A DNA stretch of 64,000 bases, from NCBI RefSeq assembly GCF_900156535.1, contig NZ_FTNV01000001.1:1612001-1676000 (forward strand), in the 5' to 3' direction. Each line of letters begins with the position of its first letter. Within the stretch, counting starts at the first letter, position 1. The notes under the pieces were generated by a model. The model saw only the letters and a program-made list of their open reading frames with translations, did no database searches and was not told where the DNA came from. A program made the position numbers and the translations under genes. The DNA is from Roseovarius nanhaiticus. Its GTDB lineage: Bacteria; Pseudomonadota; Alphaproteobacteria; Rhodobacterales; Rhodobacteraceae. This document shows, piece by piece, positions 17,850 to 27,734 of this stretch.

Positions 17850-18476
17850 TTACTTGAAGTTGCGGCTATTCTTCAGCTGGTCCCAGGCCCACATCACCTG
17901 TTGCAATTGCTCTTCCTGGCTGCGGTCGCCGCCATTCATGTCGGGGTGCAGAACTTTGATGAGGGCGCGGTAGGCTTTGCGCAGATCGGCCTTGGTGTCG
18001 CTGTCCTTGGCGTCGAGGATCTCGACGGCCTGACGCTCGGTCGGGGGCAGGCGTTTGCCACCACCGGCCTTGTCCTTGCCGGGGTTGCGCGTGGCATTCA
18101 CACCCAGCACCTGATGCGGATCCTCGATGCCCAGACGGGCCCAGGCGCGCGCCTCGGGGTCGGTGAACGCCTTGGTGGTGCGCTCCCACACCTTGTCCTT
18201 GGACATCTGGGCATTCATCTCGGCCTCAGTGGTGCCATCGAAGAAATTCCACTTGAGGTTATACTCGCGCACATGCTCCTGGCAGAACCAATAGAACTCG
18301 TCCAGCACGTCTGGCGCTTTGGGGGCGCGATAAAGGCCGGGCTGCTCGCAACCCTCATGCTCACACTGGCGCTTGGACGTCTCGGAGGCGCCGGACATGC
18401 CGCGCCTGCCGCGCGGATTCTTCTTCTTGGCCGAGGATACGGACATGTCGAAGCCGAATGGATCGGATTTGCTCAT
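17850..18476 (-). CDS. J-domain (DnaJ-like) protein
   Basis: A 208-residue cytosolic protein with the J domain at the C-terminus: ILDAKDSDTKADLRKAYRAL, then the invariant HPD in KVLHPDMNGGDRS. The N-terminal half has a small cysteine/histidine motif (CEHEGCEQPG followed by YWFCQEH) that could bind zinc. Such proteins are common in alphaproteobacteria and are presumed DnaK co-chaperones. Start chosen at MSKSDPFGFD; a longer frame to 18527 exists. It diverges from bolA. Confidence 0.9.
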   Translation of the reverse strand: MSKSDPFGFDMSVSSAKKKNPRGRRGMSGASETSKRQCEHEGCEQPGLYRAPKAPDVLDEFYWFCQEHVREYNLKWNFFDGTTEAEMNAQMSKDKVWERTTKAFTDPEARAWARLGIEDPHQVLGVNATRNPGKDKAGGGKRLPPTERQAVEILDAKDSDTKADLRKAYRALIKVLHPDMNGGDRSQEEQLQQVMWAWDQLKNSRNFK

Positions 18477-18552
18477 TTGGCACCCCTTTGCGAGTCGAAG
18501 CCGATACTCTAGTCTAAATGCAGCCAAGTTGAAGGGGGCGATGGGCAGAAAG

Positions 18553-18810
18553 ATGGACAGAGCAGCAGAAATCCGCGCGACATTGGAGCGCAGCTTTGAT
18601 GCACAATTCCTTGAAGTCGTTGATGAAAGCGCGCAGCATAACGGACATGCGGGCGCGCCCGATGGCGGTCAATCGCATTTTCGGGTGCGGATCCGCGCCC
18701 CCGAGTTGTCGGCGATGTCCCGCATCAACCGGCACCGCGCCATTCACGGCGCAATCGGGTCCGACCTGATGGGCAAAATTCACGCGCTGGCCATCGAGGT
18801 GGATGCCTGA
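18553..18810 (+). CDS. bolA: BolA family protein
   Basis: An 85-residue BolA-fold protein: VVDESAQHNGHAG carries the conserved His, SHFRVRIRAPEL is the central strand-helix, and RHRAIHGAIGSDLMGKIHALAIEV the recognition-type helix. BolA proteins work with monothiol glutaredoxins in iron-sulfur cluster handling and stress morphology. The ATG at 18541 is an alternative start, but it sits too close to the AAGGGGG ribosome site. It shares a short divergent promoter region with the dnaJ-like gene. Confidence 0.9.
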   Translation: MDRAAEIRATLERSFDAQFLEVVDESAQHNGHAGAPDGGQSHFRVRIRAPELSAMSRINRHRAIHGAIGSDLMGKIHALAIEVDA

Positions 18811-18833
18811 CAGCCGCCGCTGCGCCCCGGCGC

Positions 18834-19253
18834 TCAGTCGGTCTTGGGGGTGTCCGGTGTGCTTGGCGCGTCAGGCGTATCGGGCACATCGGGCTTTGGC
18901 GCCGGATCGGCGCGGGAGGGCGCGACAGGGGCCAGCGACGGCTCGCGGCGCTCGGGACGGGCGGCCTCGGCCACGTCCTGCGCATTTTGGATGATATCCT
19001 CGGCAGCGGTGTCGCCTTCGGCCTTGGAGCGGCGGAACACCATCAGCGTGCGGTAGACCGTTTGTGATCCGGTCAGGCCCTGCCTCTCGTCCGAGGGGAG
19101 GATATCGGTGCGAAGGTATTCCCACCCGTCGGCGGCCTGCGCATTCAAAGTGCCCTCGACCGTCGCGGCAAAACGGCCCTCGCCAGACTTGACGCCCGGC
19201 GCCTTGGTCCCCTTGGTCGGGGCGGGGATCACCTTGTACTCAAAGCTTGTCAT
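18834..19253 (-). CDS. DUF4177 domain-containing protein
   Basis: A 139-residue protein. The first 75 residues (FEYKVIPAPTKG, then LNAQAADGWEYLRTDILP and VYRTLMVFRR) match the small DUF4177 fold of two strands, one helix with a Gly-Trp turn, and a strand. The last 50 residues are a Pro/Asp/Thr-rich, probably disordered tail. No membrane segment. Function unknown. Confidence 0.8.
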   Translation of the reverse strand: MTSFEYKVIPAPTKGTKAPGVKSGEGRFAATVEGTLNAQAADGWEYLRTDILPSDERQGLTGSQTVYRTLMVFRRSKAEGDTAAEDIIQNAQDVAEAARPERREPSLAPVAPSRADPAPKPDVPDTPDAPSTPDTPKTD

Positions 19254-19319
19254 GGGCCTCGTCTTTCTTGCCTAAACTTTGACGCAACTCTAGCGGGGCC
19301 ACGCACGGGATGAAAGCGG

Positions 19320-19820
19320 CTACGCCTTGGCCGGGATGCCAATCGGCAGGCCGACGCCTTCGGGGCGGGGCAGCGCATCATGCGCGGCTTGCAGTGCGGC
19401 GACCTGCTTTTTGACATCGGGCGGCATGGGCGCCACGCGCGGCCCGCTCATATCGACATGGAGTGTCAGCCCCTCGGCCGTGGCGGCCAGCCAGCCATCC
19501 TCATGGCGCAGCTCCTGCCACGAATGAAAGCGCTTTTCGTCATGCGCCAGCAGTTGCAGGCTGCATTGCACCCGGTCGCCCTCATGCAGCTCGCGCAGGT
19601 AGCGCACGCGAAAATCCGCGACGAAGGTGGTCATGCCGCGCGTGCGTGCATACTCGGCGCCAAAGCCCATCAGGTGATAGACATCATCAACGCCCTCGTC
19701 GAAGAGGACGTTGTAATAGGCCATGTTGAGATGGCCGTTGAAGTCGATCCATTCGGGGCGCACCGTCATCCAGTCCGACAGGGCCGGCGCGGGTAAGGAT
19801 TTATCTGGCAGATTCGCCAC
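19320..19820 (-). CDS. Thioesterase family protein (hotdog fold)
   Basis: A 166-residue hotdog-fold protein of the 4HBT type. The active-site region WIDFNGHLNMAYYNVLFDEGVDD matches the D-x-N-G-H-x-N pattern of acyl-CoA thioesterases, and FRVRYLRELHEGDRV plus FHSWQELRHEDG form the beta sheet. It may act on carnitine- or betaine-type CoA esters as in related proteins, but the substrate is not readable. The GTG start follows the gatB stop directly, so it is co-translated from the gatB message. Confidence 0.85.
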   Translation of the reverse strand: MANLPDKSLPAPALSDWMTVRPEWIDFNGHLNMAYYNVLFDEGVDDVYHLMGFGAEYARTRGMTTFVADFRVRYLRELHEGDRVQCSLQLLAHDEKRFHSWQELRHEDGWLAATAEGLTLHVDMSGPRVAPMPPDVKKQVAALQAAHDALPRPEGVGLPIGIPAKA

Positions 19821-21332
19821 TCACAGCCCCAGCTTGGCCGAGACGATCTCGTTCACGGCCTTGGGGTTGGCCTTACCGCCCGTGGCCTTCATCGTCTGGC
19901 CCACGAACCAGCCCGCCAGCTTGGGGTTCTGCTTGGCCTTTTCCACCTGCGCGGGATTGTCGGCAATGATCTGGTCGACCGCGGCCTCGATGGCGCCGGT
20001 ATCGGTGACCTGTTTCATGCCGCGCTCTTCGACGATGATCGCCGGATCGCCGCCCTCGGTATAGACGATCTCGAAAAGATCCTTGGCGATCTTGCCCGAA
20101 ATGGCGTCTGACGCGATCAGGTCCACGATGCCGCCCAGCTGCGCGGGGCTGACGGGGCTTTCGGTGATATCCGCGCCTTCTTTCTTGAGGCGGCCGAAGA
20201 GCTCGTTGATGACCCAGTTGGCCACCAGCTTGCCATCGCGGCCTGCGGCGGCTTCCTCGAAATAGGCGGCGTTGGCGACCTCGGCGGTCAGCACGCTCGC
20301 GTCATATTCCGACAGGCCGAAATCGAGCACGAAGCGCGCCTTCTTAGCGTCCGGCAACTCGGGCAGGGACGCCTCGATGCTGTCGACCCAAGCCTGCTCG
20401 ATCTCGAGCGGCAGAAGGTCCGGGTCGGGGAAGTAGCGGTAATCATGCGCCTCTTCCTTCGAGCGCATGGAGCGCGTCTCGTTCTTGTCGGGATCATAAA
20501 GGCGCGTTTCCTGCACCACCCCGCCGCCCGCCTCGACAATGGCGATCTGGCGGCGCGCCTCGACCTCGATCGCGGCCTGGATAAAGCGCGTCGAGTTCAT
20601 GTTCTTGATCTCGCAGCGGGTGCCGAGATGGCTGAAATCCTGCGTTTCCTGATATTTCTCGTACTGGCCCGGGCGGCAGATCGAAACGTTCACATCCGCA
20701 CGCAGGTTGCCGTTCTGCATGTTGCCGTCGCAGGTGCCAAGATAGCGCAGGATCTGGCGCATCTTCAGCACATAGGCGGCCGCCTCTTCGGGGCCGCGAA
20801 TGTCGGGGCGCGACACGATCTCCATCAGGCAGACGCCCGTGCGGTTGAGGTCCACGAAGCTCATGTTCGGGTCCATGTCATGGATCGACTTGCCCGCGTC
20901 CTGCTCCATGTGAATGCGCTCGATCCGCACGAGGCGCGCGATGCCGGGCTCCATGTCCACGAGGATCTCGCCCTCGCCGACGATGGGATGGTAAAGCTGG
21001 CTGATCTGGTAGCCCTGCGGCAGATCCGGGTAGAAATAATTTTTCCGGTCGAACGCCGATTTCAGATTGATTTGCGCCTTGAGGCCCAGCCCCGTGCGCA
21101 CCGCCTGCTCGACGCAGAATTCGTTGATGACGGGCAGCATGCCGGGCATTGCCGCATCCACGAAAGAGACGTTGGAATTCGGCTCGGCGCCGAATTTGGT
21201 GGACGCGCCGGAAAAGAGCTTGGCGTTCGAGGCGACCTGCGCATGCACTTCCATGCCGATCACCAGCTCCCAGTCGTGCTGGGCGCCGGAAATGACGCGG
21301 GGTTTCGGGGTCTCGTAGGTCAGGTCCAGCAT
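19821..21332 (-). CDS. gatB: Asp-tRNA(Asn)/Glu-tRNA(Gln) amidotransferase subunit B
   Basis: A 503-residue GatB, the tRNA-binding and kinase-like subunit of GatCAB, which converts Glu-tRNA(Gln) to Gln-tRNA(Gln) and Asp-tRNA(Asn) to Asn-tRNA(Asn). The signature [12 protein letters not shown] is at residues 18-29, followed by [22 protein letters not shown] and [14 protein letters not shown]. The C-terminal GatB/YqeY domain ends in [17 protein letters not shown]. The ATG at 21332 follows AAAGGA; an in-frame ATG lies nine bases upstream. gatA and gatC are elsewhere. Confidence 0.97.
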   Translation of the reverse strand: MLDLTYETPKPRVISGAQHDWELVIGMEVHAQVASNAKLFSGASTKFGAEPNSNVSFVDAAMPGMLPVINEFCVEQAVRTGLGLKAQINLKSAFDRKNYFYPDLPQGYQISQLYHPIVGEGEILVDMEPGIARLVRIERIHMEQDAGKSIHDMDPNMSFVDLNRTGVCLMEIVSRPDIRGPEEAAAYVLKMRQILRYLGTCDGNMQNGNLRADVNVSICRPGQYEKYQETQDFSHLGTRCEIKNMNSTRFIQAAIEVEARRQIAIVEAGGGVVQETRLYDPDKNETRSMRSKEEAHDYRYFPDPDLLPLEIEQAWVDSIEASLPELPDAKKARFVLDFGLSEYDASVLTAEVANAAYFEEAAAGRDGKLVANWVINELFGRLKKEGADITESPVSPAQLGGIVDLIASDAISGKIAKDLFEIVYTEGGDPAIIVEERGMKQVTDTGAIEAAVDQIIADNPAQVEKAKQNPKLAGWFVGQTMKATGGKANPKAVNEIVSAKLGL

Positions 21333-21401
21333 GGCGCGCATCCTTTGGCTCAGATGCCAAGGCTTCTAGGATAGCGCGCGCCGCTGGGCAAGGGGCGGCG
21401 C

Positions 21402-22667
21402 CTAAAGCGAGGGCAGCATGTACATCCCGGCGGGCGAGAAGGCGATGGATTGCCCGCCCGCGATGTCGTCTGCAAAAAGCGCGGCGATGGCACGCAGGGC
21501 GGTGCGGCGCCCCTCGCTGATCAGGGCGCGCCGTGGCGGCAGGGGCCCCGCGCCGGGGCGGTGCAGCGCCTGTGTCCAGATCAGCGGATGCAACTCGTGC
21601 AGGTGATCGCGCAGGATCCAGGTCAGGCACGCGGCCAGCGGCGCTTGCGCGGCGGGGGCGCCGCCCGGCGCGGCCTCGCGCATGGTGATGGCGCAGAACG
21701 CGGCCATGAGGTTTGCGGTGTGCTGATCAGGGCGCAGACGCAGGATGTCGCGCAGACCGTCGATGAAAAAGGCGGGGTCCAGCAGCATCAGCGCATTTCG
21801 GTCCAGCGCCAGCGCGTCGAGATAGGTCCATGTATAGGCGCCCGCGCCCCACTCGGCCTGCGTGCGCGCGGCCATGCGGCGCGCCTCGACCTCGATCTGG
21901 CGGTAATCACCCGGTGCGGCGGCCAAGAGGGCGGCGCCAAACGCACGCATGTGGCGCGGGCTGGCGGGATCGAGGTCAATCAGGCGCTGATACTGCGCCG
22001 CGACGCGCTGCGCGGTCGTTCTAGCCCCCTCTATGCGCAAGAGGGCACATTCGGCAGAGGCCAACATCGGCGCGGCCTCGGCGGCGCCGCAATGGGGCGC
22101 CAAGAGCGCGCTTGCCCGCGCGGCGTGATGCGCGCGCCGTTCCGCGGCGCCCTTGAGGGTGGGCGCGCCGGGAACGGCGCTCCACGCCCAGGCCATATCC
22201 GCATGCATCAGCGCCACGATAGCCTGTACCGGATAGTCGCCTGTCATTTCCTCGGCGAGCGCGTCCAGCGCCTCGACGCCGCTGAGGTCCGGCACAGTGC
22301 CGTCGTGCAGCGCGTCCTCTGCCATCGACACCACGTCACTGCGTGCGCCGAAAGCCAAAAGCATCGCCGCCGACTCGCCCCCCGGCGTGCCGGTGCGGGC
22401 GGTGTCCGCCTGGCGGATGAGGGTCGACAGCTCCTCCCACATTTCCTGACGGGCGAGTTTCAGCCCGGTATCCTGGTAGGCCGAGCGTGCCGTTTCCTCC
22501 TCGGTCACGGAAACGGATGGCAGAATGATATGGCGGCTCAGCCGGTCCAACTCGGCCTCGGCGCGGAACCGGCGCGCACCCCTGCCGCAGTGCCCGCTGC
22601 CCAAGCGGGGCAGGGCCGTGCGCAGGCGCGACAAAAGCTGGATCATAGGACTGGAGTCGGAATGCAT
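21402..22667 (-). CDS. Hypothetical protein, helical (TPR-like)
   Basis: A protein of about 421 residues that I do not recognise. It is alanine- and helix-rich, with repeated helix pairs (RIEGARTTAQRVAAQYQRLI and DLDPASPRHMRAFGAALL) reminiscent of TPR-type solenoids, and no signal peptide or membrane helix. The frame is open to 22817, only six bases from the divergent transglycosylase gene; I favour the ATG at 22667 (or 22646, MIQLLSRLRT), which leaves room for promoters. Confidence 0.65.
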   Translation of the reverse strand: MHSDSSPMIQLLSRLRTALPRLGSGHCGRGARRFRAEAELDRLSRHIILPSVSVTEEETARSAYQDTGLKLARQEMWEELSTLIRQADTARTGTPGGESAAMLLAFGARSDVVSMAEDALHDGTVPDLSGVEALDALAEEMTGDYPVQAIVALMHADMAWAWSAVPGAPTLKGAAERRAHHAARASALLAPHCGAAEAAPMLASAECALLRIEGARTTAQRVAAQYQRLIDLDPASPRHMRAFGAALLAAAPGDYRQIEVEARRMAARTQAEWGAGAYTWTYLDALALDRNALMLLDPAFFIDGLRDILRLRPDQHTANLMAAFCAITMREAAPGGAPAAQAPLAACLTWILRDHLHELHPLIWTQALHRPGAGPLPPRRALISEGRRTALRAIAALFADDIAGGQSIAFSPAGMYMLPSL

Positions 22668-22822
22668 CACGTTGGGCAGGCTTTCTTTGAAGGAGCGTTC
22701 ACGGGTCAGAATCGCGTCCCATTCGGGCCAAAAAATGTCGCCTCTTAGGTGAATGGATGTTGGGCGGTTTCCCGCCGCAGCGGGATCATTGCCTGCCCTC
22801 GCATTTTCGGCGATCATAACGC

Positions 22823-23506
22823 ATGCGACGCTTCTGCCTCAGCCTTGCCCTTGTGGCCGCAACCGCGCTTGGCGCAGCCGCCCCGGTGGCCGAGGCGTCG
22901 TCGACGCGGCCCCAGTCACGCACAATGGAAATCCCGAACGCGCGCTGGGATCACCGCCCGGGCGGTGAGGCCTGGACGCGCAGCGCCCTGACCGCGCTGG
23001 CGCAGCATGGCGCCCCCTTGGTGCGCAGCGAGCCGCGCGATGTCGCCCAGTGGTGCCCCGGTTACAAGGCGGGTGGCGAGACGCAACGGCGGGCGTTCTG
23101 GGTCGGCTTCCTGTCGGCGCTTGCCAAGCACGAAAGCACGTATCGCGCAAAGGCCGTGGGCGGCGGCGGGCAATGGTATGGCCTGTTGCAGATCCTGCCG
23201 GGCACGGCGCGCGGCTATGGCTGCCGCGCGACGTCGGGCGGGGAGTTGATCGATGGGGGCGACAACCTCAGCTGCGCGATCCGCATCATGGCCCGCACCG
23301 TGCCGCGCGACAACGCCATCGCGGTGCATGACGGGCGTTGGCGCGGCGTGGCCGCCGATTGGGGGCCGATGCGCAGCGATGCCAAACGTCTCGACATGGC
23401 CAGCTGGCTGCGCGGGCAGGAATACTGCACGCTCAAACGCTCGCCCCGCCCGGTGCTGCGCCCCGCCGCGTTCAAGACCCGGCGCAGCGGCAAGGCCACG
23501 CGCTAA
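22823..23506 (+). CDS. Lytic transglycosylase domain-containing protein
   Basis: A 227-residue exported protein. The signal peptide is MRRFCLSLALVAATALGAAAPVAEA. The SLT/lysozyme-like fold follows, with the probable catalytic Glu in LSALAKHESTYRAKA, the substrate-groove motif GQWYGLLQILPGTARGYG, and two cysteines likely to pair. It would cleave peptidoglycan in the periplasm. The gene ends three bases before the convergent pepN stop. Confidence 0.85.
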   Translation: MRRFCLSLALVAATALGAAAPVAEASSTRPQSRTMEIPNARWDHRPGGEAWTRSALTALAQHGAPLVRSEPRDVAQWCPGYKAGGETQRRAFWVGFLSALAKHESTYRAKAVGGGGQWYGLLQILPGTARGYGCRATSGGELIDGGDNLSCAIRIMARTVPRDNAIAVHDGRWRGVAADWGPMRSDAKRLDMASWLRGQEYCTLKRSPRPVLRPAAFKTRRSGKATR

Positions 23507-23509
23507 GGC

Positions 23510-26062
23510 TCAGCTGGCCAGGATGCGCCCGACCATCTCGGCGGTGTCCCGGCTAAGGCCCTCTTGTCCGGCGATGCGCCTCAGCTGCGCCTCGATCAGC
23601 TTTTGGCGATCTGCATCATAGCGCCGCCACGTCTCGAAGGCCGAGCACATGCGCGCCGTCGTTTGTGGATTGAGCGGATCGAGCTTGATCAGCCAATCGG
23701 CCAGCAATGCGTAGCCCTTGCCCGAGGCATGGTGGAAACCGGCCGGCGATCCGGCCAGCGCCCCCAGCGTGGCGCGGAAGCGGTTGGGGTTTTTCATCGT
23801 GAAATCAGGATGCTGCGTCAGGCGTTCGGCCACCTCCGCCGCATCCTCGGGCGCGGCATAGCCGACTTGCAGGCTGAACCATTTATCGATCACCAGCCGG
23901 TCGTCCTGCCATTGATCATAGAATCTGCCCAGCGCCAGATCGCCCTTGCCGGCCTGCAGAAGGCATGCAAGCGCCGCAAGCTGCTGGGTCATGTTCCCCG
24001 CCGCGTCGTATTGCGCCTGCGCCGCTGCACCGCCATCGCGGCGTGTGATCATCGCCAGAGCCGCATTGGCCAGCGCCCGTGCGCCAGATTGCGCGGCGTC
24101 GGGCGCGTAGGGCGCCGTCACTTGATGCGCGTCATAGAGGCCGCGTGCGGTATCCTCCATGGCCTCGGCGCGCGCGTCCTTGAGCGCTTCCAGCGCGTCC
24201 CAGATCGCCTGCGGGTCGGGCGTGCCGCCCGCATCATGGATGGCTTGCGCCAGATCGTCCTGACTGGGCAGGCCCAAGGCCAGCGCGCGGAACGCGGGGT
24301 CGAGGCTCTCGTCGCGCGCCATGGTCGCACTGGCTTCCAGATAGGCCGCATCGGGTGCGGCGTCCGACCGGATCATCGCCAATAGTCCCTCGCGCGCCAG
24401 CGCACGGCCCGCCTCCCATTTGTTGAACGGATCGGTGTCATGCGCCAGAAGAAAGGCGCGCTCGGCATTTGTCGTCTCGCGCTGCAGGATCACGGGCGCG
24501 GAAAAGTCCCGCAGGATCGACGGAACGGGCTGCGCGGCAAGCCCGGTGAACTCAAAGCTCTGCTCGGCCTCGGTCATCTCGAGAACGCGGGTCTCGGCCA
24601 CCTCCTTGCCGTCCTGACCCAACAGGCCGACCTTGATCGGGATGACGCGGGGTGGCTTCTCGCTCTGGCCGGGTGTGGGCGGCGTTTCCTGTCGAAAGTG
24701 GAGTGTATAGATGCCGTCCTTGTAGCTGTCTGTCACCGAAAGGCGCGGTGTGCCCGCATCCTCGTACCAGCGTTTGAATTGGGCCAGATCGCGGCCCGTC
24801 ACATCCTCGAACACGCGCAGCCAATCCTCGATCGTGCAGGCCTGCCCGTCATGCCGGTCGAAATAGAGCGCCAATGCCTTCGACCACGCCTCGTCGCCGA
24901 CTAGCGTTTTCAGCATGCCGATCAGCTCTGCGCCCTTCTCATAGACGGTCGCGGTGTAGAAATTGTTGATCTCGACAAAGGAGGAGGGGCGCACCGGATG
25001 CGCCAAAGGGCCGTTATCCTCGCGGAACTGGCGCGCGCGCAGGGTGATGACATCCTCGATCCGCTTGACCGGCGCGCTGCGCAGATCGGACGTGAACTGC
25101 GCGTCTCGAAAGACCGTCAGCCCTTCCTTGAGGCACAGCTGAAACCAGTCGCGGCAGGTGATGCGGTTGCCGGTCCAGTTGTGGAAATACTCATGCGCGA
25201 TGATCGCCTCGATGCGCTCGAAATTGGCGTCGGTGCTGGTCTCGGGGCTGGCGAGCACGCAGGAGGAGTTGAAGATGTTCAGCCCCTTGTTCTCCATCGC
25301 GCCCATGTTGAAATCATCGACGGCGACGATATTGAACAGGTCGAGATCGTATTCGCGCCGGTATTTTTCCTCGTCCCAGCGCATCGACGCCTTCAGCGCC
25401 TCCATCCCGAAGGCGCATTTGCCCTCGTCGCCGGGACGCACCCAGATGTTCAGATCGACGTCGCGGCCCGACATCGTGGTGAACGTCCCGGGATGCGCCA
25501 CCAGCCGTCCGGCCACCAGCGCAAAGAGATAGGCAGGTTTCGGCCACGGATCATGCCATTCTGCAAAGCCGTCGCCCATCTTGCCCGGATTGCCGTTGGA
25601 CAGCATCACCGGCTCGCCGCCCTCGATGCGCACGTCGAAGACAGCCATCACGTCGGGGCGATCGGGGTAGTAGGTGATCTTGCGAAAGCCCTCGGCCTCG
25701 CACTGCGTGCAATACATGCCGCTCGACATATAGAGCCCTTCCAGCGCGGTATTGGCCGATGGATTGATCTCGACCTCGGCCTCCCAGGTGAAGGGGCCAT
25801 CGGGCACATCGCAGGTGAGGCCGGTCTCGGTCACATGCGGGGTGACTTCCGTGCCGTCGATCTTGGCGCGGATCAGCGTCATCTTCTCGCCGTCCAGTTT
25901 GAACTCGCGGCTCTTGGCGTCGGGATTGGGCGCAAAGCCGATCCGGCTCAGCACCCGCGTGCGCGTCGGATCGAGGCGAAAGGTCAGATGCACCCCCGTC
26001 ACCAGCCAATTTGGTGGCGTGTAATCGGCAAGATGAATGGTTTGGGGGGCGGTGGCCTGCAT
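23510..26062 (-). CDS. pepN: Aminopeptidase N
   Basis: An 850-residue M1-family zinc aminopeptidase. The exopeptidase motif GAMENKGLNIF and the zinc motif HEYFHNW (HExxH) with the distal Glu in KEGLTVFRD are intact, as is the substrate-binding YEKGAELIGML. The N-terminal domain (PPNWLVTGVHLTFRLDP) and the helical C-terminal domain ending in GRILAS give normal length for proteobacterial PepN. It is a single cytosolic gene. Confidence 0.97.
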   Translation of the reverse strand: MQATAPQTIHLADYTPPNWLVTGVHLTFRLDPTRTRVLSRIGFAPNPDAKSREFKLDGEKMTLIRAKIDGTEVTPHVTETGLTCDVPDGPFTWEAEVEINPSANTALEGLYMSSGMYCTQCEAEGFRKITYYPDRPDVMAVFDVRIEGGEPVMLSNGNPGKMGDGFAEWHDPWPKPAYLFALVAGRLVAHPGTFTTMSGRDVDLNIWVRPGDEGKCAFGMEALKASMRWDEEKYRREYDLDLFNIVAVDDFNMGAMENKGLNIFNSSCVLASPETSTDANFERIEAIIAHEYFHNWTGNRITCRDWFQLCLKEGLTVFRDAQFTSDLRSAPVKRIEDVITLRARQFREDNGPLAHPVRPSSFVEINNFYTATVYEKGAELIGMLKTLVGDEAWSKALALYFDRHDGQACTIEDWLRVFEDVTGRDLAQFKRWYEDAGTPRLSVTDSYKDGIYTLHFRQETPPTPGQSEKPPRVIPIKVGLLGQDGKEVAETRVLEMTEAEQSFEFTGLAAQPVPSILRDFSAPVILQRETTNAERAFLLAHDTDPFNKWEAGRALAREGLLAMIRSDAAPDAAYLEASATMARDESLDPAFRALALGLPSQDDLAQAIHDAGGTPDPQAIWDALEALKDARAEAMEDTARGLYDAHQVTAPYAPDAAQSGARALANAALAMITRRDGGAAAQAQYDAAGNMTQQLAALACLLQAGKGDLALGRFYDQWQDDRLVIDKWFSLQVGYAAPEDAAEVAERLTQHPDFTMKNPNRFRATLGALAGSPAGFHHASGKGYALLADWLIKLDPLNPQTTARMCSAFETWRRYDADRQKLIEAQLRRIAGQEGLSRDTAEMVGRILAS

Positions 26063-26178
26063 GATCTGTCCTTATTGTGTCGGAACCGGTGGCTCGGCTA
26101 AGAGTTAGTGGGATAACAAATGGCCTTCAATGGCCGAATGGGGCCTGCGCGCCGCCCAATGAATCAACGAGAGGATCC

Positions 26179-26388
26179 ATGATGTCAGCACCCGACACCA
26201 ACACGGAAAAGACCAAACCCGCACACAAGACGCCGATCGCCGGAATGATCGCGGTCGTAGTTTTTGCGTTGGCCCTCCTTATCGGACTGGTCACGTGGCT
26301 TAGCTACGCGGGCAACGATCCCGAAGATGAGGCAAGCGTCGAGGATGGGATCAGCACCGAAGTCACCGACGATGCAACCACCGAATAG
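26179..26388 (+). CDS. Small single-pass membrane protein
   Basis: A 69-residue protein: a polar N-terminus, one transmembrane helix (GMIAVVVFALALLIGLVTWL, about residues 22-41) and a highly acidic tail. A GAGAGG ribosome site precedes the ATG. No family is recognised. Two adjacent ATGs (26179, 26182) are possible starts. Confidence 0.65.
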   Translation: MMSAPDTNTEKTKPAHKTPIAGMIAVVVFALALLIGLVTWLSYAGNDPEDEASVEDGISTEVTDDATTE

Positions 26389-26419
26389 GCCGCATTTCCC
26401 CGATGCTGTGGCACTGAAA

Positions 26420-26456
26420 GGCCCGCCGGACGCTGTCCGAGCGGGCCATGTTTTCT
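26420..26456 (+). terminator. Terminator-like hairpin before the DUF2256 gene
   Basis: GGCCCGC (26420-26426) pairs with GCGGGCC (26441-26447) with an inner CGGAC/GTCCG extension, followed by ATGTTTTC. It lies between the small membrane protein and the DUF2256 gene. Confidence 0.55.
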
Positions 26457-26466
26457 GAGAGGCCGG

Positions 26467-26646
26467 ATGAAGCACCGCAAGAAAGGCGATCTGCCGACCA
26501 AGACTTGCGCGACCTGCGGTCTGCCCTTCACATGGCGCAAGAAGTGGGAGCGTGTCTGGGACGATGTGCGCTATTGCAGCGACAAGTGCCGCCGTGGTCG
26601 CGGGGGGCAAGGCGGCGCGCAAGGCCGCGGCGCATCGCCGAAATGA
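26467..26646 (+). CDS. DUF2256 domain-containing protein
   Basis: A 59-residue basic protein. It matches the DUF2256 zinc-binding pattern closely: [20 protein letters not shown], then [12 protein letters not shown], giving a C-x2-C and C-x3-C site. DUF2256 genes often neighbour photolyase/cryptochrome-related genes in other bacteria; here the neighbours are unrelated. A GAGAGG-type ribosome site precedes the ATG. Confidence 0.85.
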   Translation: MKHRKKGDLPTKTCATCGLPFTWRKKWERVWDDVRYCSDKCRRGRGGQGGAQGRGASPK

Positions 26647-26773
26647 CCTGAGACGCTACGTCAGATTTTTGACCTCTGGATGCGCCGGGGCGCATGGCTA
26701 ATCTTCATCGCCCTTGAAGTTTTATCCATCCGCCCCGAAACTAAGTCCAACGCATAGAAAAACAGGAAGCTTC

Positions 26774-27604
26774 ATGACCCGTCCCGTCATCGGCATCATC
26801 GGCAATCAGCATGTGATCGACGATCGCTATCCGCTTCATGGGGTCGGGCGGATGAACCTTGAGGCGGTCAGCACCGTCGCGGGTGGTTTGCCCTACATGA
26901 TCCCCGCCGATCCCGCGCTGGTCAGCGTGGAGGAATTGATGCGGGTCTGCCACGGCTTTGTTTTGACCGGCGGCCGCGCGAATGTGCATCCGGATCATTA
27001 CGGCGAGCCTGCGACCGAGGCGCATGGTGCCTTCGACCCCGCACGCGACGCGATCACCCTGCCGCTCGTGCGCGCTTGCGTCGAGGCGGGGCTGCCGATT
27101 TTCGGCCTCTGCCGCGGCTTTCAGGAGATGAACGTGGCCATGGGCGGCACGCTTTACCCGGAGATCCGCGATCTGCCTGGGCGCGACAATCACCGCATGC
27201 CACCCGATGGCACGCTGGAAGAGCAATTCGCGCTGCGCCATGTGGTCAGCTTTGCCGATGGCGGCGTTTTCCACCGGCTGATGGGCGCACGCGAGGTGAT
27301 GACCAACACGCTTCATGGGCAGGGGATCAAGACCCCGGGCGCGCGCGTCGTCATTGAGGGCCACGCGCCCGACGGCACCGCCGAGGCCATCCATCTGCAG
27401 GGCGCAGAGGGTTTTGCGCTGGGCGTGCAGTGGCATCCCGAGTGGAACGCGGCTGATGATCCGGTCTCGCGCCCCTTGTTCGCGGCTTTCGGCGCGGCGG
27501 CGCGTCACTGGGCGCTTGAGCGTCGCCCGCTGGCGGCGGTCGACGCGCATGAGGCTGCCCACTCCGAGGCGCGCGAACGCAGGGCAGCTTTGAAATCGGC
27601 CTGA
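26774..27604 (+). CDS. Gamma-glutamyl-gamma-aminobutyrate hydrolase family protein (class I glutamine amidotransferase-like)
   Basis: A 276-residue PuuD-type amidase. The nucleophile elbow IFGLCRGFQEMNV gives Cys113, and the GVQWHPEW motif supplies His and Glu of the triad; GRANVHPDHYG is typical of the family. PuuD hydrolyses gamma-glutamyl-GABA in putrescine breakdown, but no other Puu genes are adjacent, so the substrate remains open. AGGAAG precedes the ATG at 26774. Confidence 0.9.
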   Translation: MTRPVIGIIGNQHVIDDRYPLHGVGRMNLEAVSTVAGGLPYMIPADPALVSVEELMRVCHGFVLTGGRANVHPDHYGEPATEAHGAFDPARDAITLPLVRACVEAGLPIFGLCRGFQEMNVAMGGTLYPEIRDLPGRDNHRMPPDGTLEEQFALRHVVSFADGGVFHRLMGAREVMTNTLHGQGIKTPGARVVIEGHAPDGTAEAIHLQGAEGFALGVQWHPEWNAADDPVSRPLFAAFGAAARHWALERRPLAAVDAHEAAHSEARERRAALKSA

Positions 27605-27662
27605 GCGTGGCATCATCCGGTGCGTCACGCGGGCGGACGGCCCGAAATCATATGTGAGGCAT

Positions 27663-27684
27663 GAGTATTTTTACCAAGATGAAA
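27663..27684 (+). repeat. Second copy of the gene-end motif
   Basis: GAGTATTTTTACCAAGATGA lies 60 bases after the amidase gene and resembles AGGATATTTATCGCAAGAAG at 4177-4196. The preceding GC-hairpin part seen there is not obvious here. Confidence 0.35.
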
Positions 27685-27734
27685 CCGGGGATCGAGCGCT
27701 ATGTGATGGCGGGTCTTGTGGTCCTGAGGCGTTC

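Noticed and set aside
20445..21374. Plus-strand frame of 309 codons opposite gatB
   Set aside because: gatB is unambiguous on the minus strand and the plus frame matches no known family.
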